Of a DNA stretch of 64,000 bases, positions 1 to 12,900 are shown piece by piece. This DNA is from Notamacropus eugenii (Eukaryota; Chordata; Mammalia; Diprotodontia; Macropodidae), in NCBI RefSeq assembly GCF_028372415.1, contig NC_092878.1, positions 31,215,903 to 31,279,902 of the forward strand, read 5' to 3'. The number at the start of each line of letters is the position of its first letter. Position 1 is the first letter of the stretch. The notes below the pieces were generated by a model. It was not told the DNA's origin, searched no databases, and saw nothing but the letters and a program-made list of their open reading frames with translations. The translations under genes were made by a program, and so were the position numbers.

Positions 1-419
1 CCTTGACTCTTGCACGTGACTGTGTCTTCTGTGTGCACTTGGTCTATTTCAGGTGCGTGTCCATCTTTGTCCTCTTTAGTTCCATCCGTGTCTTCCCTAT
101 GAGCATGTTTGGGATTGTGATACTAAGGAGTTAAGTCTAAGACTCTGCTGCTTTGATGATAGAAAGTTTGGTATAAAAATCCTTGCAGATTGTTTTTCAT
201 TTTTTTCTTCTGCTTGTTTTCTTCAATTTTCAACCTTAGACATGATTGGAATGACTTTTGACTGTTTCTGCTTTATGATGTGAAACTACTTGTAATCATC
301 CATAATCCTTTTGATAAGATTTTACAATGAGTTTATGATTTAGATTAGAGTTGCCTTTGGTTGTGCCCTCCCTTTCTCTTTCATTCGTTTTCATTTGCGA
401 TCTCTCCCTCCCTCCCTCC

Positions 420-450
<31 letters not shown>

Positions 451-1464
451 CTAGGCAGTAAAGTGAGTGAAGTGTTCCCTGACTAAGGGACTTTCTGGCA
501 TCTTTTGTTCTCGTAGCAATTAGTTTACATTAATTAAACTTCTTTATAAAATAATAGTCATGATAGTTGGAGGTGAGGGGCATAGAAAGGCACTAGTAAC
601 TGGAGAGAATCATGAAAAGCCTTGTGTAAGAATTAGTGCTTGAGCCAAACTTTGAAGGAATCTAGGGACACCTAGGAAGTGGAAGGACAGAGGTGTTGTG
701 TGTTCTGGTCAGAGGTAAATAGATGTCATACGGAATGTCACATATGGGAATAGTAAGGTCAGTTTGGCTGACCCACTGAATATATAAAGGGGGGATAACA
801 CATAAAAAACCTGAAAAACTAGGTTGGTGCCAAGTTTAAAGGGATTTAAGTGCTTAAGAGAAGAGTTTACATTTTGTCCTAAAGACAAAAGGGAAACAGG
901 AGCTTGTAGACAAGGAACTGTAACCAAAAATCACCAAACTGTACATTCCCTTCCACCATTTGATATTACTAATGATTCGACTGCTAGCCATTTGCTCAAA
1001 TTCTTGTATGGGTTTAATGAAATATTATCACCCATAAGAAATTACCAATGTGAAGACTTCAGAGAAACTTGGGGTGATTTGAATGAACTGAATCAAAATA
1101 AAATGAGCAGAAGTAGGAGAGTGGGTATCACAGTAGCTCCAACAACACCCAGGAGGGCAGCTTGGAGTGCCTGAAGGATTCTGATCAATGCAGAGATTGA
1201 TCATGACTTCAGAAGACTAATGGTGAGTGTGCCTCATGCTGCTTGTAGAGGAGGGATGAACTAGAGGTGAAGGATCAGGGGTGGCTAGTGTGATGGCTAG
1301 GTTTCCTTGGTTGTACTTATTTGTTCCAACGAGGGGCTTTGGAACACTTACTTTGAGAAGTGGGAGAAGGTGTGAGATACGGGGAGAAACATCAGAGCGA
1401 TACGCAGAAAGAAACAAGTTCAGAAGTGGACAGAAACAAACAGCAGTTTTGTTATTATCTTGTT
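1..1464. other. TP53BP1 intron, left edge
   Basis: No exon is recognised. A pyrimidine repeat lies at 401-451. From about 560 to 1250 there are weak fragments that resemble old interspersed repeats, including a piece near 1050-1110 similar to a LINE 3' region. The short open frames here look accidental. Confidence 0.5.
401..451 (+). repeat. (CCCT)n/(CT)n simple repeat
   Basis: About five CCCT units run into a dozen CT units with one G interruption. Confidence 0.9.
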
Positions 1465-3533
1465 AAAATCTCTCTTATTTGATTTTTAAAAAAAGTCCTT
1501 TTTTAAGTTCTTCCAAGAACTCTTTTTTTGGGACCATTTGACGTTTCTCATTAAAATAGGAGTGGCTTTTTTAGCTCCATTATCTTCTTCTCAATAGTAA
1601 CCCAGATCTTCTCTATCCCCATTGTAATCATCTGTGCTTGAGTTCTTTCTCCTTTCTTTACTTATTTCATTCATTTATTGATTGTTTTATTTTGTTGTTA
1701 GCCGCTGTCAGTGCAATCACGTTCTAGTCCCAAGGTACAGGGAATGCTGCCCCAAGCCTCGGATCTTTCCTACTGTTACATGGGACCCACCCTAGAGCTC
1801 TTCTCTCCACTCCTAAGCCATACATGATTTTGCTCCCTCTGGTTCCTCGGGTGGCTGTAAACTATAGCTGTCATTTCTGCCCTGGAACTGAAGCCAGGTA
1901 TTCTGCTGTCCTGCAAGTGCCCACAGCCAACAGGGTCCCTGCCCCTTGCTACTGCAGTCACTAGGTGTGTGCTAGCTCCTCCTCCTTGCAGCCAGTCTGG
2001 GACAAATCTGGTCAGTACAGCTGTGCTTGGTGTCCCTTGGCAGTAGTAGGTCCTTTAAGGTCCTATTCAGCTTTCAGACACCCCCACCCCACGCCAGAAC
2101 AGGTCTTAAGATGAAAGTTTCTAAAACTGGGGCTACTTCTTAGCCCAGCTGCGCCCAGGACTTGTTTGTGAATTTCTGTGTAGTTGGCCTGGAGATGTGC
2201 GCTTTACTTAGGTGGGACCTCTGCTCCTGGAGGTTGGGTCTTTCCAGGGGTCTTCTCAAATTGTCTTAGGAGATCGCACAAACAGAGCCAATGCAACCAG
2301 GATTAGAAGGGAAGCAGAAAACTGGGAAAGAATTTTTACAACTAGTGTCTCTGATAAAGGCCTTATTTCTAAAATATACAGAGAACTGAGTCTAATTATA
2401 AGAACATATCATTCCCCAATAGATAAATGGTCAAAGGATATGAACAGGCAGTTTTCAGAGGAAGAAATTAAAGCTATTTATAGTCGTATGAAAAAGTGCT
2501 CTAAGTCACTATTGATCAGAGAGATGCAAATCAAAACAGCTCTGAGACACAACATCACACCTATCAGATTGGCTAACATGACAAAACAGGAAGATGATAA
2601 ATGTTGGAGAAAATGTGGGAGAGTTGGAATAGTAATTCATTGTTGGTGGAGCTGTGAGCTGATCCAACCATTCTGGAGAGCAATTTGGAACTATGCCCAA
2701 AGGGCTACACAAACGTGTATACCTTTGATCCAGCAATACCGCTAATAGGTCTATATCCCAAAGAGATCACAAAAAAGGGAAAATGTACAAAAATATTTAT
2801 AGCACTTCTTTTTGTGGTGACCAGGAACTGGACCTTGGGGGGATGTCCATCAATTGGGCAATGGCTGAACAAGTTGTGGTAGATGAATGTAATGGAATAC
2901 TACTGTGCTATAAGAAATAATGAATAGGAGGACTTCAGAAAAACCTGGAAAAATTTACAGGAACTGGTGCTGAGTGAGGGGAGCAGAACCAGGAGAACGT
3001 TGTGCACAGTAACAGCAATAATGTGTGATGACTGACCTTGACAGACTTGGCTCTTCTCAGCAATGCCAGGGACCTAAGACAACTCCCAAAGACTCGTGAT
3101 GGAAAGTGCTGCCACATCCAGAGAAAGAGTGATGGAGTCTGAATGCAGATGGAAGCAGACTATTTGCTCTCTTTTGTTTTGTTTTTTTTCTTTCTCATGG
3201 TTCCTCCCATTTATTCTAATTCTTCTATACAACATGCCTGTTGTGAAAACAGGTTTAATAGGAATGGATATGTAGAGCCCATGTCGTATTACAGAGAGAG
3301 AGGAAGGGAAGAAAGTGAAGAAAATTTAAAACTTACGGAAGTGAATGTAGAAAATTTAAAATTAATTTAAAAAATTTTTAAAAAGAAAATTAAAAAAAAT
3401 TATCTTAGAAGAATAATTGCTTTACATCCCGTCTTTATTTCTGCTGCTATCAAGTGATCTTCTGTCCTTTTTTGTGGAGGAAATTTGGAGAGCCAAAAGT
3501 TTTCTGACCTATTTTGCCATCTTCCCAGACCCC
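1465..3533 (-). mobile_element. L1 5' region (minus strand), split by a later L1
   Basis: Read on the minus strand, 3533 down to 3412 and then 2257 down to 1465 form one L1 5' UTR (TCTGGGAAGATGGC start) leading into ORF1. The same unit lies on the plus strand at 17885-18812 with high similarity. The gap is filled by an L1 3' fragment at 2273-3396. Confidence 0.8.
2273..3396 (+). mobile_element. L1 3' end (ORF2 C-terminus and 3' UTR), 5'-truncated, nested insertion
   Basis: The piece encodes the L1 ORF2 C-terminal segment ([18 protein letters not shown], then REMQIKTALRHNITPIRLAN and CWRKCG, with later frameshifts), the MEYYCAIRN-like end, a marsupial-type L1 3' UTR and an A-rich tail. It is flanked by AAATTGTCTTAGGAG (2258-2272) and AAATTATCTTAGAAG (3397-3411), a 15-base target-site duplication with two mismatches. 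Confidence 0.85.
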
Positions 3534-3719
3534 TCTCTTTTTAAATCCTCTTCTTCTTAAAAAGAGTCCTTGTGATCTTAGACTAAAACCCAGTTTTATA
3601 ATCTGAATCTTTTTTGCCATTTTTAAGTTTTGGTGTCACTCATTTTAACCTAATTTGTCAGTTGAAATGCACTGTCTTAATATCATTCCTCAACTTTGTT
3701 TTCTCTTTTTTCCTTCCAG

Positions 3720-3997
3720 GAGGCTGAGGAACCAGTGGTGGAGTGTCAAGAGTGTGAGACTGAAGTCTCTCCATCACAGACAGGCGGCTCCTCAGGAGAC
3801 CTGGGGGACATCAGCTCTTTTTCCTCGAAGGCATCCAGCTTGAACCGGATGTCAAGTGGGGCAAGCAGTGGCCTCTCAGTTGCACAAAGCAGTAGCAGCT
3901 CAGGGAAGGGAGTTGGTCTTGGCAAAGGGAAAACAAGTGCAACAGAATCTGCAGATTTTGCCTTACCCAGCACACGTGGAGGCCCAGGAAAACTGAG
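3720..3997 (+). CDS. TP53BP1: TP53BP1 exon, Ser/Gly-rich region before the Tudor domain
   Basis: The exon reads [20 protein letters not shown] and continues through [12 protein letters not shown] to GGPGKL, the low-complexity stretch upstream of the Tudor domain in human 53BP1. The acceptor is a pyrimidine run plus CAG at 3717-3719. The donor GT is at 3998 and the last codon is split after AG. The frame is open throughout. The sequence is rich in Ser and Gly and carries no folded domain. Confidence 0.95.
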
Positions 3998-6900
3998 GTG
4001 CAGATATTGTATCCAGAGGTAGGGACATGGGCTTAATGTGGGATGAGGAGGCTGATGTAACTTATGGAAAGGGGAATGATGGGAATGGCAGAAAGAGAGT
4101 TCGGAAGATTTTCGCCAGCCCTCAGCACCCCCTTGCCCCAGACTAAATGAGTTCTCTTTTCCTCCCTTGCTTTTGGGTTGTTACAGTAGGTGTTGCTTCT
4201 TTAGGGTACTTTTAGCTGATCAGTTAAGATACTGCTGGAGGATCAGTGTGAGCCTGTCACTCTCATTCTGCTGGCAAAGTACCTTCCTTCATAGGCCAGA
4301 GACCCTGATGGGCTCCTAGTAGCAAATCATAGGAGGTATGTGAATATTAGGAATATGATGGACATGATGGGGGTGTGCTATTCCTGTGACTCTTTCCCTG
4401 CTTCTTAGGAACTGCCTTGGAAACCATAGAATCACAGAGATGTAGATGGAAGGGACCTTAAGAGTATAGAGTTCAAACCACTCATTTTTCAGATGAAGAA
4501 ACTGAGGCCTGAGAAATTAGGTTCTTTACCCAAGTTCATACAGATAGTAAGTAGCAGAGCGAGAATTCAAACCCAGATTTTCTGATGCCAGATCCAGAGC
4601 TTTCCCACTGCACCATGCTGCCTTTCTCACTTCCAAAGTCTTTTGCTTTTATGAGAAGTAAAACAGGTTTGGGGTGATGACTTCACACGGGTTCTTTACT
4701 TTCTAATGCAGATTCTGTCGTGGACAGGAAGGCAAGACAAATAGAAGGAGGTTTGCTGAGTTTGAAGCTTGTGCTCAGAAGATTGATTAGGAGGCATTTA
4801 GCTTCATCATAGACAAGAATAAAGCTCACTGTTTTCCTCCTTTCTGTTTTTACTCCCTTCCATTTCATGATTGAGATGTGACTCATACGCTAGCTTATCA
4901 CTGAATTAGGGGCTGGTACGTGTTGACCAGGCCTGCAGCCTGGCATGAGAATTCCCTAATAGGTGCCCTCCGACTAACTTGCCTTTGTTCTGCAGCGCTA
5001 GAAAAGGGGTCACTCAGATAGGGGCATCGGTGTGTGAGGAGGATGGCGATGCCGGCCTTGGCATCAGACAGGGAGGAAAGAGTCCCGTCACACCTCGCGG
5101 CAGAGGACGACGGGGCCGCCCTCCTTCTCGGGCGACTGGCACCAGGTATTTGGGCAGTGTGAGATGTGCTTCGTTGGGTTTTTGTTCATTAAAATAGGAG
5201 GAGGAGAGAGTAGTGTATGGGGTGCCAGGAGAGAAGAGGGGATGGTGTAGGGACTGCCAGATGATGTGAGTAAAGGTGAGAGCAGCTGGAAGACCAGACT
5301 CATGACTTCAGAATCCGTGGCTGATCATTCCGCTCCTTCTCTGAGGCAGGGAAATGAGAAGTTAATGTGCATCCTCCTTAATTCATTCATCTCATTCTCA
5401 CTTCCTCATTCTACATTTCCTTTTCAGAGAAACAGCTTTGCCTAGCCCTCTTGGTGTCGAGGATATCTCAACAAGTGTCTCGCCGGAGGATAAACCCTTC
5501 ACTCGCATTGTACCCCGTATGCCAGATGCCAACAAACGAGCAGATGGCAGTACTGGAGGTTTACGCCGTAGCGACTCTCCAGAGATTCCTTTGCAGGTTG
5601 TTGCTGGCCCATCTGATGGCCTCGACTCCTCCTCTCCAGGAAACAGCTTTGTAGGGCTCCGCGTTGTAGCCAAGTGGTCCTCCAATGGCTATTTTTATTC
5701 TGGGAAAATAACACGAGATGTTGGAGCTGGGAAGTATAAGCTCCTTTTTGATGATGGCTATGAATGTGATGTGTTGGGCAAAGACATTCTCTTGTTTGAG
5801 CCGATTCCGCTGGAGACAGAAGTGACAGCCCTTTCAGAGGATGAATATTTCAGTGCAGGTAATGAAAGGAGCAAAGTTTTTAATAGCTCAGTGTGTCCTT
5901 GGATACGTGGGGTGCTTTCATCAGTTACTGAAAAGTCCCCCCAACCTGACTATTCATTAGGGTCCGGTCAGAAATCATTCACCCAAAACTAGCCGCTCTG
6001 ATTGCTTCCTTTTTTATTTACTGTCTGTCTTGATAAAACCAGACAGATGACTGCAACTGAAACAAATCAGATAAGTAACTGTTCCTAGGAAGAAGTTGTA
6101 CTGATGCCTGCGGGTGTTCACATGTATGCAAAAGTGCACATACCCAGTTTTGTCTGGTTTGAGGAACTGGCTTTCTGTCCTCACTCCTTCCCCTCCAGGG
6201 TACAAGTTTCTGAGGGGTAGCAGTGAGAATCTTTTCTGCTCTATGCCTTTCATTGTTTCCTCTTTCTGAATTAAACTGGTAGTAAGATATTGTTCATTTG
6301 TTACTTAGAAACAGTTTACCTTTCTCAGAGTTTTTCTTTTCCTTTAGATGATGAGGAAAAAATTATTTTGTTTCTGAGAACTCAGGCAATATTTTATGAT
6401 TAGGAATCTTGAGTTTCTATTGCTTGCTCTTGTCAGTCTGGAGCAGGCTTGCTCATCTTATGGTTCTTGATGGCAGGGCAGTTTAGAAAGATGATGTCTA
6501 GTAAGAGTTCCATTTTTAAAAAAATTTTGTTCTGTGACTGAAAGAATTCTACCAAATATATGAAACAAAACAAACACCAAAAATTTGGTCTAAAATATGT
6601 TCCAGATATATGTACCAAATTCTGAAAACTTGGTTTTAGGTACGAAAATAGCTCTTGTAGGTCCGCGTTTAGCTCTTTGAACACCAAAGATATATTGTCT
6701 CCAGAATAAATCCTGGAGAAAATAATTTAATTCGATCCCTTTGAGCTCTCAGAATTATTTCTACAAGTCAGTACCAGTGGCTTGTTTTTTAAATTCTTTT
6801 GTTTCTTTTTTAAGTCTATGAAGTATTATGTAGCTCTTACTCTGGCTGATTAATTCTTGACTTGCTGGTGTTTCTTTTAAAACTTGGGATTTCTCTTGTT

Positions 6901-9900
6901 GAGTTCTGTAGTTTTGTGGAGCTCAGGAAGGATTGTAAAGAAATTTATGCTGACGAGCAGAACTCAGTCTTACTTTCTCTCTCTTGTTTCTGACATTTGT
7001 CTCAAGCCTGTGATACAGGATTCTGAAAGTCGGCTCCTTGGGTTTCAGAGGTTGGTTTTTCCAGCTCTATAGTGGAACACAGGCCGGTAGAAAAGAACAA
7101 AACGGGTTCTCCTGATCATGGGTTTGAGGATGAGGTGGTGTGAAGAATCCTTTGTTAGAAACCCTGTTCTCCAATTAACATCCCAACAACCAAGCACGAT
7201 TGGCGTACGCTTACAGGCTTATTGACAAACCAAGGATTGTTATGAGGGTGTTGAGGATTTCACAGAGCTTGGTTGTGATAGAATCATGATTAGAACCCAG
7301 ATCTCCCAGTTTCTGTTCATACTCACTCTTTATCCTAAGAAACTGGGTCAGAATTAGAGCAATGGTGTGTTTTTTCCCTTTTGTTCTGATTCTTCTTTCA
7401 CAACATGACTAATGCAGAAGTGTGTTTAACATGATTGTACATGTATAACCTGTATCAGATTGCTGGCTGTCTGGGAGAGAGAAAAATTTGCAACTCAAAA
7501 TCTTACAAAAATGAGTCTTGAAAACTATCTTTACATGTAATTGGAAAAAGTACTGTTAAGAAAAAAAAAGAAAAGGAAAAAAGAATTAAAACAACGAGAC
7601 TAAGAGGAGAGTGAGAGAGGAGCAAGCAGGAAAGACACATTTCTGCTTCGTACCAGCTTGTCTCAGTTTCCCCTTTTCTTCAGGTGCCCGCCCACTCCAA
7701 ATCTGAATGTCAGGTATATACTTCCCAAAAAAAAACAAAATTAAAAAGGATTAATGAGTTACATCAGCTACTCTACAGCACATCGTAATTTCAAGAGAAC
7801 TATTAGAGCCATCAAAAAGCCAGCAGTGTTTGGCTTGAGAAATAACTGGTGGCTCTTACCCCAGAACCCTCTTTCTGACGCCCTCGAACTTTCCTTCCCC
7901 CAACTCCAGTGCGGTAGTGGGATACACTTTGGCTGGTAATACACTAGCTGTGACAACTCGTGTGTAGTCATAGCCCAGCTTTCAAGTGTTCGAATCAGCT
8001 GGTTTAGGTTCACTGGGCAGAGCACAGAGTGGACACAAGTAATGGACTATGTGGGATGGCATCACTGACCACAGCTTTCCTTTATTTTCTTCCCACGCGT
8101 GGTAAAAGGACACAGAAAAGAATCTGGGGAATTATAATACAGTATTGAAAAAGAGGGCCAAAGGAAATGGTACAAGCGAATGGCAGTTATCTTATCTTTG
8201 GAACAAGGGAACAAACTGAGGGAGCAGTATGGGCTTGGTCCATATGAGCCAGTAACACCCCTCACCAAGGCCGCAGACATTAGCTTAGGTAAGATCGGTG
8301 TTCTCTGCAGCTAATCTCAGGAAGCCTTGTCAAGCCTGTATTAAAAGGCAGTCTTTTGGGTAGCTTGATTAACTTTGTTATTGTTGTATCCACTTGTGGC
8401 TGATTAGATGGAGATCAGGTGCATATTCCTGGGCCACTGTCTGTTCCTGTTTCCTTCCCGGAACCTTCTAGTAAATCGTTTTAATTAGATCTATGTTTAC
8501 TTTGTCTGAGATCAGGACTGCTGTCCTTGCTTTTTTTTACTTCAGCTGAAGCATAATACATTCTGCTCCAGCCTTTTACTTTTGCTCTGTGTGTGTCTCT
8601 CTGCTTATAAACAACATTGTAGGATTATAGTTTTTGATCCACTCTGCTGTCTTCTTCCGTTTTATGGGAGAGTTCATCCTATTCACATTCACAGTTCTGA
8701 TGACCAACTGTGCCTCTTTCTGTCCATCCTATTTTCCCCCTTGTTTGCACTTTTCTCTCACCTTTCACCCTTTCCCTTCTGACCTGCTATGCTTCTGACC
8801 ATCACTTTCCTCAATCTGCTCTCTCCTTTGTATCAGCTCCCTCCCTTTTCTTTCCACTTTTTCCTCTTACTTCCCATAGGGTAAGCTAGATTTCTAAAAC
8901 CAGCTGTATGTATATCTTATTCTCTGTTAATCCAGTGAGATTAAAGTTCAAATGATATTTGCCCCCCTTGGGGCCTCCCTCACACTTCTCTCTGCTGTAA
9001 TAAGTCTTTATGCCTCTTCTTGTGATGTAACTTATTCTGTCCTACCTCCCCCTTTCCTCTTCTCCAAGTACAAGTTTCACCCCTTAATTTTTTTTATCAT
9101 CACATCAAAGTCAGCTTCTACCCACATGCTCTAATCTATGTGTGCCTCTTCTAACTATCCTGATAAAGATGCATCTGTCAGGAGTTACAAGTGTCACTTT
9201 CCCATGTAGGGATATAAACAGTTTAACCTTAATGAATAGCACTTTTTTTCTTTCCTGTTTACCTTGTTATGCTTCTCTTAAGTCTTGTAGTTAAAGATTG
9301 AATTTTCTGTACAGCTCTGGTTTTTTTTCTTTTCATCAGGAATAATTGACAGTCCCCTATTTCATTGAAGGTCTGTCTTTTCCCCTGAAAGATTATGCTC
9401 AGTTTTGCTGGGTAGTTGATTCTTTGTTGTAATCAAAGCTCCTCTGCCTTCCAAAATATCCTATTTCAAGCCCTCTGATCCTTTAATGTAGAAGCTGCCA
9501 AGTCTTGTGTAATCCTGGCTGTGGTTCCGTGATATTTAAATGATTTCTTTCTGGCTGCTTGCAGTATTTTCTCCTTGATCTGATAATTCTGGAACTTGGC
9601 TACAATATTCCTTGGCGTTCTCATTTTGGGGTTTCTTTCAGTAGGTGAGTCTTTCAATGTCTGTATTACCCTCTGATTCTAGGCATCAAAGCAGTTTTCC
9701 TTGATAATTTCTTGAAAGATGCTGTCCAGGCTTTTTTTTTGTTATGATCAGGGCTTTCTGGTATTTCAATAATTCTTAAATTATCTTTTCTGGATCTATT
9801 TTCCAGATCAGTTGTTTTTCGCATGAGGTATTTTACATTTTCTTCTATCTTTTCATTCTCTTGCTTTTATGTGATTGATTCTTGATGTCTCATAGAATCA

Positions 9901-12900
9901 TTTCCTACCACTTGCCCAACTTTAATTTTTAAGGAATTATTTTCTTCAGTTAGCTTTTTGTACCTTTTTCCATTTGGCCAGTTCTACTTTCTAAGAAATT
10001 GTTTTCTTCGGTCAATTTTTGTCCTTTTTCAAACTGTTGACTCTCTCTTGAATACTTCTAATTTCTTTTCCCAGTTTTTTCTTCTACCTCTTTTATTTGA
10101 CTTTTTAAATCCTTCTTAAACTCTCCCAAGAAGGTATTTTGGGCTTGAGACCAATTGAGACCAAAGGGAATGCCCCCTTTTAGGTTTTCTGGATGTAGGT
10201 TTATTGACAATTTTGCTTTCCTCTGAGTTTGTGTTTTGATCTTCCCTGTCACCGTTGTCACTTTCTGTTATCAGTGTTTGTTTTTGCTTCTTGATCATTT
10301 TTGGAGCCTGTTTAGTAGTTTTTAAAGTTGAGCTTTCCTGCTAGAGTACAGGCCACACTGTCCCAAGCTTCTTGTGCTAGGGGCCAGAGGCCTGGTCACT
10401 AGCTTTGTGTACTGGGGCCTCAGGTACTGGTAGCTTACCTGTTGATGAGATAGAATCCTAGTGGTGGTATCTGGCATGTGCTGAGGCCAGGTGGAGTTTT
10501 TCTGTATTTCTCTTGGGCTGCACTGAAGCACATGGAAAGTCTGGCCACTGAAGGATGCCTGCCCCACCTTGTAGTAAATCCTTAGGCTTCTTGCCTCAGC
10601 CCAGCAGAGATAAAGCAAATCTTCAGTCAACCCTCCTCAGCTCAGCAAGAAGTAAAACAAATCTTCAGCCATAGAAGTGTGAAACAAAATATGGAATGGT
10701 CTTAGAATATGTTTTATAGTGCAGTGGGAAGTGTGAGGGAAGGATTCGGGGCCTTATATTGTGAGAACTAATTACTTTCTGTCTTACTTGGTTATAGATA
10801 ATTTGGTGGAGCGTAAGCGAAAACGACGAAGTAACCTCAACTCCCCAGGCACCCCCACTACCTCCAGCAGCAGTGCCACTGCCACTCCTCCTCGTAAAGC
10901 TCTCGAAAGTCCCCGAGTCTCTATGGGGCCTCTCTCTGGGAAGAGGAAACTGATATGCCCTGAGGAAGATTGATTCCCCTGCCAAGCGAGGCAGCAAGTC
11001 TGCCACAATGTAAATGCTCTTCCTTCAGATACCTTCATGACATGCAAATGGTAGTCTTCTTGGCAAAAGATAATAAAGTATTGTGAAAAACAAAGTAGTG
11101 TTAATTATGTGGCCTTTTGTTCTCCTGGTAATGAGCTGTGTACGTATTCAGCTAGGCAGGGCGTAAGATGCTTTCATATAGCCTCCTGTTTTAGGGCACT
11201 CCAGCTCATTGAGGAGTTAATCACTCCTTTCTACCCCCTCACCACAATATTCTTGGCAGAGTAAGGTAAAGAGGGAATGGCAATAATATCTGAAACATTT
11301 AAATGATAATTTTTGTGATGGGGGTAGTTGGGAGGGGGGGGGCCTGGGAAAAGAATCAGGGCTGATGGGGGCAAAATTTAGAGGCAGGTGAAGTTTGTGG
11401 TTGTCACTTATCCATGGTACATGTGCTTCTTGGTGTCTCATTTGCCCTCAGAACCTGGGAACTCATTGTCTCACGATGTCCAGCGACTGTCCAGCACTGC
11501 TTCATTGTGGCACTTTGCATGACTTTTACTAACCTGTGTTCCATGTTCCAGTGGCTTCTCCAGTCTCTTCAACTTTAATGAATTCTTATTCCTTTGGTGC
11601 TGGGATGTAGGAAAGTAGTTTGATTAAATTGCAGTGTTAAGTTTTATTAAAAGGGCAGCTGTTTTTGTGTTCAGACTTGTTGGTTGTATCTTCATCATCT
11701 GGGTGTCAAAATGTCCCTAGATGCAAGCTTCTTTCTAGCTCGTTCTTTTATCTGGGGAAAACGTTACCTGTCATCTTCGTCTTTATATGAGCCTTACAGT
11801 CAATTTTCCTGACACAAATACCCATTTTCTTTTATTCCTGGAAAATTGAACAAAGAGGATCAAACAAATCTGGATGTGTCATAAACCCTTAGCTAACAGG
11901 TTCACCTCCTTCCCAGGTACTGGAAACAGTAACAGAACAGACACTGACCAGGGGGGAGTTCTAATGACCGTGAGTCCTCTCCTAGCTAGTCCCGTAAACG
12001 TTTGGTTTGGATGTGTAAAAATTCTAATTATTTTTGTGTATTGAAAGATTTTTCATTTTATGCATATCACCGTGTCATTGATTTTATTTTGATTTTTATT
12101 TAAGTTAAAAAAATAAAATTTTCATTTATGTTTACTCTACATAGTTGTTTTTGTTTTTTCCTCATGTAACATAGTTGTCATCTCAGAAGTAAACAAAATA
12201 GAGTGGAATGTTGTATACTACTTTGTACTCAGGCAGGTAGGATTCATTTAATTTAACGAACATTTCTATGTGCCTACTGTGTGTAGAATGCTATATTCTT
12301 AGGTTCCTTGGCTCTGGTACAACGTGAGAGTTCTCTGTAATAATGTTGTTTTTGTTCTTAACCAGGTACCGTGGGAGTAGGAGAATTTGTGAGTCCATGC
12401 GAAGGTGGAGACAATGCTGGAGAGCCATTAGCTTTGGAAGACCAGAGGGGACCGTTACCCCACAACAAGACTTTGTTTCTGGGCTATGCTTTTCTCCTCA
12501 CCATGGCCACAGCCAACGATAAGCTAGCCAACCGATCTAAATTGCCAGATGGTCCTACTGGGAGCAGTGAGGAAGAGGAGGGTGAGACCACTGTCCTCAT
12601 TTCCCATGGAAATTTGTGGGTTTCTGACATAGCTTCCCATTTCCCTCATATTTATTCTAGTTGCTCCACTTGTTTAGTAAGCCTGTGCTTGGTGCCCTTT
12701 GTCACGTAGAGAAGCTCTAAAACAAGTGGAAATCGACCCTGAACTAAGGGCGGAGGAAAGCAAACACGCCTCCTCTAAGTAGCCGACGTCTTTCCTATCC
12801 AAGTTTTAAGGAAAAGGCTGTAGCAGAACTGGTGGGAGGGGGAGAAAGGCAACTGGCTTTCAGGGGACTTTGGAAGGGGGGGTATGTGGCGATAGCAGGT

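Noticed and set aside
824-1174. 116-codon frame on the plus strand in the first intron
   Set aside because: No known protein; its end resembles LINE 3' sequence.
2212-2745. 177-codon open frame on the plus strand
   Set aside because: It crosses from antisense L1 5' UTR into L1 ORF2; only the ORF2 part is meaningful.
1454-3406. Twin-primed (5'-inverted) single L1 insertion flanked by ATTATCTT
   Set aside because: The minus-strand L1 continues on the far side of the plus-strand piece (3412-3533), and a better 15-base duplication lies at 2258 and 3397. It is a nested insertion, and the ATTATCTT at 1454 is chance.
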